DNA from: Closterium sp. NIES-65
Lineage: Eukaryota; Streptophyta; Zygnematophyceae; Desmidiales; Closteriaceae
Length of the DNA: 64,000 nt
Direction: 5' to 3'
Assembly (NCBI GenBank): GCA_948144175.1
Contig: CANXME010000308.1
Span: 43,501 to 107,500, forward strand
The translations under genes and the position numbers were made by a program. Under the pieces are notes generated by a model. The model was given only the letters and a program-made list of their open reading frames with translations. It searched no databases and was not told where the DNA came from. Shown here piece by piece: positions 1 to 10,600 of this stretch; the first letter of the stretch is position 1; every line of letters begins with the position of its first letter.

Positions 1-3000
1 TGGTCCAAGAGCTTGCGTGGTCCAAGAGCTTGCCTGGTCAAGGAGCTTGCCTGGTCCAAGAGCGTGCCTGGTTCACGAGCGTGCCTGGTTTAGGAGCTTG
101 CCTGGTCCAGGAGCTTGCCTGGTCTAGGAGCTAGCTTGGTCCAAGAGCATGCCTGGTCCACGAGCCTGCCTGGTCCAAGAGCCTGCCTGGTCCAGGAGCG
201 TGCCTGGTCCACGAGCGTGCCTGGTCAACGAGCTTGCCTGGTCCAAGAGCTTGCGTGGTCCAAGAGCTTGCCTGGTCTAGGAGCTTGCCTTGTCCACGAG
301 CGTGCCTGGTCCAAAAGCTTGCCTGGTCTAAGAGCTTGCCTCGTCCACGAGCTTCCCTAGTCCGGGAACTTGCCTGGTCCAGGAGCTTGCTGGTCCAGGA
401 GTTTGCTTGGTCCAAGAGCTTGCCTGGTCCAGAAGCGTGCCTGGTCCAAGTGCTTGCCTGGTCCAGGAGTGTGCTTGGTCCAAGAGCTTGCGTGGTCCAG
501 GAGCTTGCCTTGTCGAGGAGCATGCGTGGTCCAGGAGCGTGCCTCGTCCATGAGCGTGCCTAGTCTTGGAGCTTGCCTGGTCCAGGAGCTTGCCTGGTCG
601 AGGAGCTTGCTGGTCCATGAGCTTGCCTGGTTCAGGAGCTTGCTTGGTCCAGAAGCGTGCCTGGTCCAAGAGCTTGCCTGGTCGAGGAGCGTGCCTGGTC
701 CAAGAGCTTGCGTGGTCCAGGAGCTTGCCTTGTCCATGAGCTTGCCTGGTCCAGGAGCGTGCCTGGTCCACGAGCGTGCCTGGTCGAGGAGCTTGCCTGG
801 TCCAGGAGCTTGCCTGGTCTAGGAGCGTGCATGGTCCACGAGCCTGCCTGGTCCAAGAGCTTGCCTGGTCCAGGAGCGTGCCTGGTCCATGAGCATGCCT
901 GGTCAAGGAGCTTGCGTGGTCCAGGAGCTTGCCTGGTCTAGGAGCTTGCCTGGTCCAGCAGCTTACCTGGTCCACGAGCTTGCCTCGTCCAGGAGCTTTC
1001 TTGGTCCTGAAGCGTGCATGGTGCAAGAGGTTGCCTGGTCCCGGAGCTTGCCTGGTCCAAGAGCTTGCCTGGTCCCGGAGCTTGCCTTGTCCAGGAGCTT
1101 GCCATGTCCAGGAGCTTGCCAAGTCCAAGAGCTTGCCTAGTCTAGGAGCTTGCCTGGTCCAGGAGCGTGCCTGGTCCACGAGCTTGCCTGGTCCAGGAGC
1201 TTGCCTGGTCCAGGAGCTTGCCTTGTCCAGGAGCTTGCCTGGTCCACGAGCTTGCTTGATCCAGGAGCTTGCCTGGTCCAGGAGCTTGCCTGGTCAAGGA
1301 GCTTGCCTGGGCCAGGAGCTTGCCTGGTCCAGGAGCGTGCCTGGTCCAGGAGCTTGCCTGGTCCACGAGCGTGCCAGGTCGAAGAGCTTGCGTGGTCTAG
1401 GAGCTTGCCTGGTCCAGGAGCTTACGTGGTCCGGTAGCTTGCTTGGTCCAGAAGCTTGCCTGGTCTAGGGGCGTGCCTGGTCCAGAGCGTGCGTGGTCCA
1501 CGAGCGTGCCTGGTCCAGGAGCTTGCCTGGTCCAGGAGCTTGCCTGGTCCAAGAGCTTGCCTGGTCCACGAGCTTGCCTTGTCCACGAGACTGCCTGGTC
1601 AAAGAGCTTGCCTGGTCCAGGAGCGTGCCTGGTCCACGAGCGTGCCAGGTCCAAAAGCTTGCCTCGTCCACGAGCTTGCCTAGTCCAGGACCTTGCCTGG
1701 TCCAGGAGCTTGCCTGGTCCAGGAGCTTGCTGGTCTAGGAGCTTGCCTTGTCCAAGAGCTTGCCAGGTCCAGAAGTGTGCCTGGTCCAAGAGCTTGCCTG
1801 GTCCAGGAGCGTGCCTGGTCCAAGAGCTTGCGTCGTCCAGGAGCTTGCCTTGTCCACGAGCTTGCGTGGTCCAGGAGCGTGCTTGGTCCACGAGCGTGTC
1901 TGGTCCAGGAGCTTGCCTGGTCCAGGAGCTTGCCTGGTACAGGAGCTTGCCTGGTCCAGGAGCATGCCTGGTCCACGAGGGTTTAGGGTTTAGTGTCTGG
2001 TCCAAAAGCTTGCCTGGTCCAGGAGCGTGCCTGGTCCACGAGCATGCTGGTCCAGGAGCTTGCCTGGTCTAGGTGCTTGCCTGGTCCAGGAGCTTGCCTG
2101 GTCCAAGACCTTGCCTGGTCCAGGATCTTGCTTGGTGCAAGAGCTTGCCTCGTTCGTTAGCTTGCCTGGTCTAGGAGCTTGCCTGGTCCACGAGCCTGTC
2201 TGGTCAAAGAGCTTGCCTGGTCCAGGAGCTTGCCTGGTTTAGGAGCTTGCCTGGACCAGGAGCTTACCTGGTCGAGGAGCGTGCCTCGTCCACGAGTTTG
2301 CCTGGTCCGGAAGCTTGCCTGGTCCAGAAGCTTGCCTGGTCTAGGAGCTTGCATTGTCCAGGAGCGTGCCTAGTCCAGGAGCTTGCCTAGTTCAGGAGCT
2401 ATACTGGTCGACGAGCTATCCTAGTCCAGGAGCTTGCCTGGTCCAGGAGCTTGCTTGGTCAAGGAGCTTGCCTTTTCCTGGAGCGTGCCTGGTCCAGGAG
2501 CTTTCTAGATCCATTAGCTTGCCTGGTCCAGGAGCTTTCTTGGTCCAAGAGCTTGCCTCGTCCAGGAGCTTGCCTGGTCCAGGAGCTTGCATGTTCCAGG
2601 AGCTTGCCTGGTCCAGGAGCTTGCCTGGTCTAAGAGCTTGCCTGGTCCAGGAGCTTGCCTGGTCTAAGAGCTTGCCTGGTCCCGGAGCTTGCCTGGTCCA
2701 GGAGCTTGCTTCGTCCAGAAGCTTGCCTGGTCCAAGAGCTTGCCTGATTCAGGAGCGTGCCTGGTCCAAGAGCTTGCGTGGTCTAGGAGCTTGCCTTGTC
2801 AAGGAGCTTGCCTGGTCTAGGAGATTGCCTGGTCCACGAGCGTGTTTGGTCCAAGAGCTTGCCTGGTCCAGGAACTTGCCTGGTCCAGGAGCTTGCTTGA
2901 TCGAGGAGCGTGCCTGGTCCACGAGCGTGCCTGGTCCAAGAGCTTGCCTGGTCCAGGAGCGTGCCCGGTCCACGAGCGTGCCTAGTCCAGGAGCTTGTTC

Positions 3001-6000
3001 AGTCCAGGAGCTTGCCTTGTCCACGAGCATGCCTGGTTCAGGAGTGTGCCTCGTCCAAGAGCTTGCTTGGTCCAAAAGCTTGCCTCGTCCAAGAGCTTGC
3101 CTGGTTCAGGAGCGTGCCTAGTCCAAGAGCTTGCCTGGTCTAGGAGCTTGCCTAGTACAGGAGCGTGCCTGGTCCAGGAGCTTGCCTGTTCAAGGAGCTT
3201 GCCCTGTCCACGAGCTTGCCTGGTCTAGGAGCTTGCTTAGTCCAGGAGCTTGCCTGGTCCAAGAGCTTGCCTGGTCCAAGAGCTTGCCTGGTCCAAGAGC
3301 TTGCCTGGTCCAAGAGCTTGCCTGGTCCAAGGGCGTGCCTGGTCCACGAGTTTGCCTGGTCCAGGAGCTTGCCTGGTCCAGGAGCTTGCCTGGTCCAGGA
3401 GCGTGCCTGGTCCAGGAGCTTGCCTGGTCCAGGAGCGTGCCTGGTCCACGAGTTTGCCTAGTCCAGGAGCTTGCCTGGTCTAGGAGCTTTCCTGGTCCAG
3501 GAGCGTGCCTGGTCCAGAAGCTTGGCTGGTCCAGGAGCTTGCCTGGTCCAAGAGCTTGCTGGGTCCAGGAGCTTGCATGGTCCAGGAGCTTGCCTGTTCC
3601 AGGAGCGTGTCTTGTCCAGGAGCTTGCCTTGTCCAGGAGCTTGCGTGGTTCAAGAGCTTGCCTGGTCCAGGAGCTTGCCTGGTCCAAGAGCTTGCCTGGT
3701 CCAGGAGTGTGCCATGTCCAAGAGCTTGCCTGGTCCAGAAGCTTGCCTGGTCCACGAGCTTGCCTGGTCCAGGAGCTAGCTTGGTCCTGAAGCCTGCCTG
3801 GTCCAAGAGCTTGCTTGGTCGAGGAGCGTGCCTGGTCCAAGAGCTTGCGTGGTCTAGGAGCTTGCCTGGTCCAGGAGCTTGGTTGGTCCAGGAGCTTGCT
3901 TTGTCCTGGAGCTTGCTTGGTCCAGGAGTGTGCTTGTTCCAGGAGGGTGCCTGGTCCAGGAGCGTGCCTGGTCCACGAGCGAGCCTTGTCCAGGAGCTTG
4001 CCTCCTCTAGGAGCTTGCCTGGTCCAGGAGTGTGCTTGATCCACGAATGTGCCTCGTTCAGGAGCTTGCTTGGTCCTGAAGCTTGCCTTGTCCAGGAGCG
4101 TGCGTGGTCGAGTAGTGTGCCTGGTCCAGGAGCTTTCTTGGTCCGTTAGCTTGCCTGATCCACAAGCTTGCGTGGTCCAAGAGCTTGCCTGGTCCAGAAG
4201 CTTGCCTGGTCCACTAGCTTGCCTGGTCCAAGAGCTAGCTTGGTCCTGAAGCCTGCTTGGTCCAAGAGCTTGCCTGGTCGAGGAGCGTGCCTGGTCCAAG
4301 AGCTTGCGTGGTCCAGGAGCTTGCCTGGTCCAGGAGCGTGCCTGGTCCACGAGCTTGCCTGGTTTAGGAGCTTGCTTGGTCCAGGAGCTTGCCTGGTCGA
4401 GGAGCGTGCCTGGTCCACGAGCGAGCCTGGTCCAGGAGCTTGCCTGTTCCAAGAGCGTGCCTGGTCCACGAGCTTGCCTAGTCCAGGAGCCTGCCTGGTC
4501 CAAGAGCTTGCCTAGTCCAGGAGCGTGCCTGGTCCACAAGCGTGCCTGGTCCAGGAGCTTGCTTGGTCCATGAGCTTGCCTGGTCTAGGAGCTTGCCTTG
4601 TCCATGAGCTTGCCTGGTCTAGGATCTTGCCTTGTCCAGGAGCTTGCCTAGTCTAGGAGCGTGCGTAGTCCAAGAGCTTGCCTGGTCTAAGAGCTTGCCT
4701 GGTCCATGAGCGTGCGTGGTCTAGGAGCTTACCTTTTTCAGGAGCTTGCCTAGTCCAGGAGCTTGCCTGGTCCAAGAGCTTGCGTGGTCCACGAGCTTGC
4801 TTGGTCCAGGAGCTGGCCTGGTTTAGGAGCTTGCCTGGTCCAGGAACTTGCTTGGTCGAGGAGCATGCCTCGTCCACGAGTTTGCCTGGTCCACAAGCTT
4901 GCGTGGTCTAGGAGCTTTTGCTGGTCTAGGAGCTTGCATTGTTCAGGAGCATGCCTGGCCCAGGAGCTTGCCTAGTCTAGGAGCTATCCATGTTCAGGAG
5001 CTTGCCTGGTCCAGGAGCTTGCTAAGTCAAGAAGCTTGCCTGTTCCTAGAGCGTGCCTGGTTTAGGAGCTTTCCTTGTCCAGGAGCTTTCTTGATCCGTT
5101 AACTTGCGTGGTCTAGGAGCTTGCCTGATCAAGGAGCTTTCCTGGTCCAAGAGCTTGCCTTGTCCAGGAGCTTGCCTGGTCCAAGAGCTTACATGTTCCA
5201 AGAGCTTGCCTGGTCCAGGAGCTTGCCTAGTCCAGGAGCGTGCGTGGTCCTAGAGCTTGCCTGGTCCTGAAGCCTGCCTGGTTCAAGAGCTTGCCTGGTC
5301 CAGGAGCGTGCCTGGTCCAAGAGCTTGCGTGGTCTAGGAGCTTGCCTGGTCCAACAGCTTGCCTGGTCCAGGAGCGTGCCTGATCCAAGAGCTTGCCTGG
5401 TCCAAGAGCTTGCCTGGTCCAAGAGCGTGCCTGGTCCACGAGCGAGCCTGGTCCAGGAGCTTGCCTGGTCAAGGAGCTTGCCTGGTCCGGAGCTTTCTTG
5501 GTCCACGATTTTGCCTGGTCCACGAGCCTGCCTAGCCCAAGAGCTTGCCTGGTCCAAGAGCATGCATGGTGCACGAGCGTGCCTGGTCAACGAGCTTGCC
5601 TCGTCCAATAGCTTGCCTGGTCCAGAAGCTTAAGTGGTCCAAGAGCTTGCCATGTCTAGGAGCGTGCCCGGTCAAAGAGCTTGCGTGGTTCATCAGCTTT
5701 TCAAGTCCAGGAGCTTTCCCGTTCCAGGAGCGTGCCTGGTCCATGAGCCTGCCTGGTCCAAGAGCTTGCCTGGTCCAGGAGCTTGCCTAGTCCAGTAGCT
5801 TGCCTGGTCCAGGAGATGGCCTGGTCCAGGAGCTTGCCTAGTCCAGAAGCTTGCATGCTCCAGGAGCTTGCCTGGTCCAAGAGCTTGCTTGGTCCACGAG
5901 CTTGCTTGGTCCAGGAGCTTGCCTGGTCCAGGAGCGTGCCTGGTCCACGAGCCTGCCTGGTCCAAGAGCTTGCCTGAACCAAGAGCGTGCCTGGTCCACG

Positions 6001-6763
6001 ATCGTGCCTAGTCTACGAGCTTGCGTGGTCCAGGAGCTTGCCTGGTCCAGGAGTTTGCATGGTCAAGAAGCCTCCCTGGTGCAAGAGTTTGCCTGGTCGA
6101 GGAGCGTGCTTGGTCCAAGAGCTTGAGTGGTCCAGGAGCTTGCCTCGTCCAGGAGCTTGCTTGGTCCAGAAGCGTGCCTGGTCCAAGAGCTTGCCTGGTC
6201 CAGGAGCGTGCCTGGTCCAAGAGCTTGCGTGGTCCAGGAGCTTGCCTGGTCCAGGAGCGTGCCTACTCTACGAGCTTGTCTGGTCCAGGAGCATGCCTGG
6301 TCCACGAGCGTGCCTAGTCCAGGAGCTTGCGTGGTCCAATAGCTTGCCTGATCCAGGAGCTTGCCTGGTCCAAGAGCTTGCCTGGTCCACGAGCCTGCAT
6401 GGTCCAAGAGCTTGCCTGGTCCAGGAGCATGCCTGGTCCAAGAGCTTGCGTGGTAAAGGAGCTCGCCAGGTCCAGGAGCTTGCCTGGTCTAGGAGCGTGC
6501 CTGGTCCACGAGCTTGCCTGGTCCTGGAGCTTGCCTAGTCCAGGAGCTTGCCTTGTCCAGGAGACTATCTGGTCCAGGAGCTTGCCTGGTCCACGAGCTT
6601 GCCTAGTCCAAGAGCTTGCCTTGTCCAGGAGCTTTCTTGGTCCGTTAGCTTGCCTGGTCCAGGAGCTTGCTTGGTCAAGGAGCTTTCCTGGTCCAAGAGC
6701 TTGCCGGGTCCAGGAGCTTGCCTAGTCCAGGAGCTTGCATGTTCCAGGAGCTTGCCTGGCCCA
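1..6763. repeat. Satellite A (17-bp tandem repeat), left block
   Basis: An uninterrupted array of a 17-bp unit, consensus near CCTGGTCCAGGAGCTTG, runs from the window edge to the copia insertion, about 400 units. Units differ by point changes (CCAGG/CCAAG/CCACG, GCTTG/GCGTG, GCCTG/GCGTG), and occasional units have lost one base (for example near 388 and 607). CCTGG-T-CCAGG is an inverted repeat around one base. Open frames here cycle every 17 codons because 3 x 17 = 51 and the unit lacks stops; they are not genes. The array continues leftwards out of the window. No gene is seen in it. Confidence 0.97.
1979..1993 (+). repeat. Short interstitial telomeric repeat inside satellite A
   Basis: GGGTTTAGGGTTTAG, about two telomere units, interrupts the 17-bp array and replaces part of one unit. 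The flanks are normal satellite on both sides. It has the same orientation as the large telomere tract at 49,531. It may record a break healed by telomerase and later buried, or capture of telomeric DNA during repair. Confidence 0.9.
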
Positions 6764-6768
6764 CGAGC
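6764..6768. other. Target-site duplication, left (CGAGC)
   Basis: CGAGC lies immediately before the 5' LTR and is repeated directly after the 3' LTR at 13,264-13,268. Five base pairs is the usual duplication length for Ty1/copia integrases. The duplicated sequence is part of the satellite A unit, showing insertion into the pre-existing array. Confidence 0.95.
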
Positions 6769-7599
6769 TGTTGGTGCAACCCTATGGTTTGCACTCGGCT
6801 TGTTGTCCGTATGCGTGCATGTGTGTGTGTGTATGGAATGGTATGAGGGCATGGGATAATATATATTTCATGCTTATAATTGTGTGTGAATGTTGAGTCA
6901 TGATGTCGAGTGTGTGTGTTGAGTCAATAGCGAGTTATCGCTAGACGCGTGTTACGCGGTCGTTTGTGTCTCGCGCGGTTTCTATTTTGTCGTGCGCGGT
7001 TTCTATTTTGTCCTGTGTCGAACGTTCGGTGTGTCGCAGGTGTGTGCAGCAGACCCATCAAAAAACTCAAGGATGAGTTTGTGATGAAGAGCCCGAGCCT
7101 TGGTGTCAAGCCTCAGGTGATTTCAAAGCTCGCCAAAAGGGTACACCTCAAGATATTGAAGATAGTTACATTACTTTGTGTAGTGTAACATTTCACTTGG
7201 TGTAGGCCCTAGTGAAGGGTAGTTTCGAGACCCTTCGTGGTTGGGGACAGTGTGGCACTGTTCCACATCACTGTACCTCGGCTCTTGGGGTTTGTAGGAG
7301 CTGGGAGTCATTCCCAACTCGTAACTCTTCAGATCTCTTCCTATTTTTGTGTTCTAAGACTATAGTGGCTGCCATAGTGCCGTTCGTTCAAACCAACATT
7401 GTGTCGTCAATACTTGGTCAAATCGTGCGATCGAAATTGCCTATTGTAGGCGACGTTCAGACGCTCCAGATCCAAGTTGAATCAGGTCATTTGAAGTTGT
7501 GACCAGAACGCTATGAACGTTTGAAGCCACTGTGCAGAAATCCGGCTGTGCACTCTATCTTTCGTTTTAGGCACATTGGAGCCTATTGTGACTATAACA
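6769..7599 (+). repeat. 5' LTR of copia element
   Basis: 831 bp from TGTTGGTGCAACC to GACTATAACA, matching the 3' LTR at 12,433-13,263. Features include a TATA-like stretch at 6,860, two TGAGTCA motifs (6,894 and 6,920, bZIP-type sites), a hairpin TAGCGA-gtta-TCGCTA near 6,928, and two tandem copies of a 21-bp block starting GCGCGGTTTC at 6,973 and 6,994. TGTAA occurs at 7,184. The U3/R/U5 limits cannot be fixed from sequence alone. Confidence 0.97.
6860..6868 (+). promoter_or_regulatory. Putative TATA element of the copia LTR promoter
   Basis: TATATATTT stands out as AT-rich within the LTR, about 90 bp from its start. It is the best TATA candidate for transcribing the element from the 5' LTR, with a start expected a few tens of bases downstream. 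It is identical in the 3' LTR. The assignment rests on motif and position only. Confidence 0.45.
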
Positions 7600-7601
7600 A
7601 G

Positions 7602-7613
7602 TGGTATCAGAGC
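7602..7613 (+). other. Primer-binding site, initiator tRNA-Met type
   Basis: TGGTATCAGAGC begins two bases after the 5' LTR. This is the sequence complementary to the 3' end of initiator tRNA-Met that most plant copia elements use for minus-strand priming. It fixes the right edge of the 5' LTR at 7,599. Confidence 0.93.
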
Positions 7614-7633
7614 GCCTTGGAGCAGTTTCGACA

Positions 7634-10600
7634 ATGGCTGGACATGAGGAAAGGGGTGGCAGAGGTGCTGGTGGTAGAGGAGAAGCCCAAGCTCAAGGCC
7701 AACCCCGTGACTCAGCCATGGCGCCCGTGCAACCAAGTGTTGGCCCATCTAGGGATGAGCCTAGAGTGTTTGGCCTTGACAAGTTCAATGGTGACAACTT
7801 TGCTGAGTGGTCCTTCAGAATGGAGAACATATTTGACCACTATGACCTGCTGGAGGTGATGGAAGGAACGGAGAAGCGTCCCGAGAAGAGCCCGTGGGTG
7901 CGGAAGAGCGCACAAGGCTACCTCCTACTTGGGCAAGCGTTGGGGAGCAGCCAAATCCGTCACATCAAGCCTTTCCAGCGTGAACCAGAGAAGGGACCAA
8001 AAGCATGGGCTGCTCTCAAGGGTGTACACGCTCCTGCAACAGCGGCGGTAGCTGTGGTGTTGGAACGGCAAATGGCGACGTTACGAATTGAAGAGGATGA
8101 AGCGGTAGAAGAAGGGGTGCAGAAATTCTTCGACTTTTTGACGCGGCTTGAGGGAGCTGATTTGAACTATAGTGAGCTCCAAAAGAAGACCAAGTTGCTG
8201 GCCCTACTCCCCGAATCATGGTCCTCGCTCATCATCAACCTCAATCGCGACTTGCCCCGCCTCTCGCTCGAAGACGTGAAGCGGGCTATCCTTCAAGAGG
8301 ATTTCCGCCGTCGTGAGTTGGCGAGTGCGGATGGCGCTGGGGCAGCGAGCATCGGCCGTGGATATGGTCGAGGAAGAGGCAGAGGAAAAGGGGGAGGAAG
8401 GTTTGGTGGCAGCAACTTCGGCGGAGGCCGCGGGAGTGGCGGTTACGGCAGCAATGACAAGAGCTACGGACGCGGTCGCGGCCGATTCGACGGCGAGTGT
8501 CACTATTGCCACAAGAGCGGACACATGTGGCGCGACTGCTACAAACTCCCTGATGGTTGGACCCCTCCTCAAGGCCAAGAGGGTAGAGGAGCAGGAGGAG
8601 GGAGAGGACGAGGCCGTGGAGGCCGTGGCGGTCGCGGTGGCGGAGTTGCAAACATGAAGAGCGGAGACAACGACAAGGACCCGAGCGACGATCGATACCC
8701 GGGTCTATTCTACTTCGTGTCGACGCAAGCACCGGCTGGTCCAGAGAAGGATGAAGACTTTGAGGAGCCAGCAGCTGTGGGGAAGGTGACCCTACACCCC
8801 CTGGACTACTGGGTGATTGATAGTGGCGCTACCTATAGCATGACACCTCGCCCGGACTTGCTCACCGAACTCGAGCCGTCACCGGTGAAGCATGTCACAT
8901 CGGCTTTGGGGCAGCGAGCAGAGGTGAAAGGCATGGGGAAGGCCATGTTCAAGGGTGCTGATGGGAAGATTGTGGGCCTCAAGAACGTGCTTTGGGTGCC
9001 CAGCCTTGCTGCAAACCTGATTTCCGTGCGGCGGTTGGCAAAGGCCGGCATGGACACTAACTCGAAGGGAGCCAAGACCTACACCGCAAGGCTTGGCGAT
9101 CGAATTCTCTGGGACCTTCATGAGGACAGGGATGTCTACAACGAGATGTGGCAGATCCCTGTGGTCCCTATGCCTAAGGAGAGGCAAGTGGCAGCAAGCA
9201 TCAGCACCAAGGATGGAGCGGTCGGTAGCGACGATGGCGCGAACGGTCGCGCTAAGGAGAATGAGCTCAAGAAGAGCAAACCTGGAGGGACCAGCAAGTT
9301 CAGTGAACCTAAGGAGAGTGGTGCAGCAGCCAAAGAGCAGCAAAAGGGTGAGGAGAACCCCGAGGCAGCAGCGGAGGAGGACTACGGAGAGAGTATGTGG
9401 GGCGCTATTGCAAGCGCGGCATTCTCCAATCCAACTTCGGCTACGGGGGAGTGTGATTGGCTCACCTTGCATCGGCGCATGGGGCATGTGGCCCTGCCTA
9501 TCTTGCAGCAGCTAGTGAAGAATGAGATGGTTGCTGGCATACGTGTGAAGGGGGAGCCCGATGAGGTGCTTGGCTGCCCGACGTGCATTCAAGCCAAGTT
9601 CACCCGGTTTCCGTTCTCTAGTTCGGAGGCAACGGCAAAGGCACCGCTTGATGAGGTGGTGATGGACGTGGTGGGCCCCCTGAAGCTTGGAGCTGCTGGA
9701 GCTGAGTATTTTCTCACCATTGTTGACGTCTACACCCGCATGACTTGGGTGTACGTGCTGGCCAAGAAGAGTGACGTGGCTGAAACGTTGAAGGCGGATT
9801 GGTTCCCGATGGTGGAGCGGCAACAAGACCGTCTAGTCAAGTCAATCCGCACCGATCGAGGGGGAGAGTTCCTGAGCAAGGAGTTTGGGTTGTGGCTGAA
9901 GAAGAATGGTATTCGGCACTCCCTCACCATGCCATACTCCCCTGCAATGAACGGCATCGCCGAGCGAGCGAACCGCACAATCACGGAGGCGGCGCGCGGG
10001 TTGCTCATTGAAGCCGGGCTACCCGACTATTTCTGGCCTGATGCGGTGCGGAGCGCATGTGTGGCCAAGAACAGAGCCTTGACTCATGTGGGAGCAGACA
10101 AATGGGTGCCCTATGTGGAGTGGCTAGGAAGGAAGCCAAAGGTGGATATGCTTCGGGTGTTCGGGTGCATGTGCATGGCGCTTGTGCCTAAGCATCTTCG
10201 GCACAACAAGCTTGGTGCCAAGGCGGTGTGGGCCGTGCACTTGGTCATGGCTCAAAACAGCAAGGGATGGCTTCTTTGGGACCCATTCACCAAGAAGTTC
10301 TTGGTGAGCAGGGACTGCAAGTTCATGGAGAACTTCATGTACAAGGATTGGAAGGCGGAGAATGAGGCGAAGATAGGCGTGCGGTTTGGGGAGGTGAAGA
10401 GTTCCGGTTTGGAGCATGTGGAGCTGCCTTTGGAGCTGAGCAGCGGCAGCACAACCACGAGGCAATCCTCCCTTGTGAATGGGGGAGAGGAGGCCAATGA
10501 TGCAGAGGAAGAAGAGGAGGAGGTGCAGCAAGTGAGCGAGTGTGCACCGTCACTCCCTTCCCGTACCACGAGTGCTCCACGGATTCGAGCCACACCGCAG

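Noticed and set aside
115..6725. Many 60-450-codon frames with a repeating 17-residue pattern (LVQELAWSRSLPGPGAC) in satellite A, also at 13.3-18.9 kb
   Set aside because: They result from the 17-bp unit being stop-free. They overlap on both strands and vary with single-base unit deletions.
6949..7502. Small frames (79 and 96 codons) in the copia LTR, repeated in the 3' LTR
   Set aside because: They lie in LTR sequence and recur only because LTRs are duplicated; no domain is recognised.
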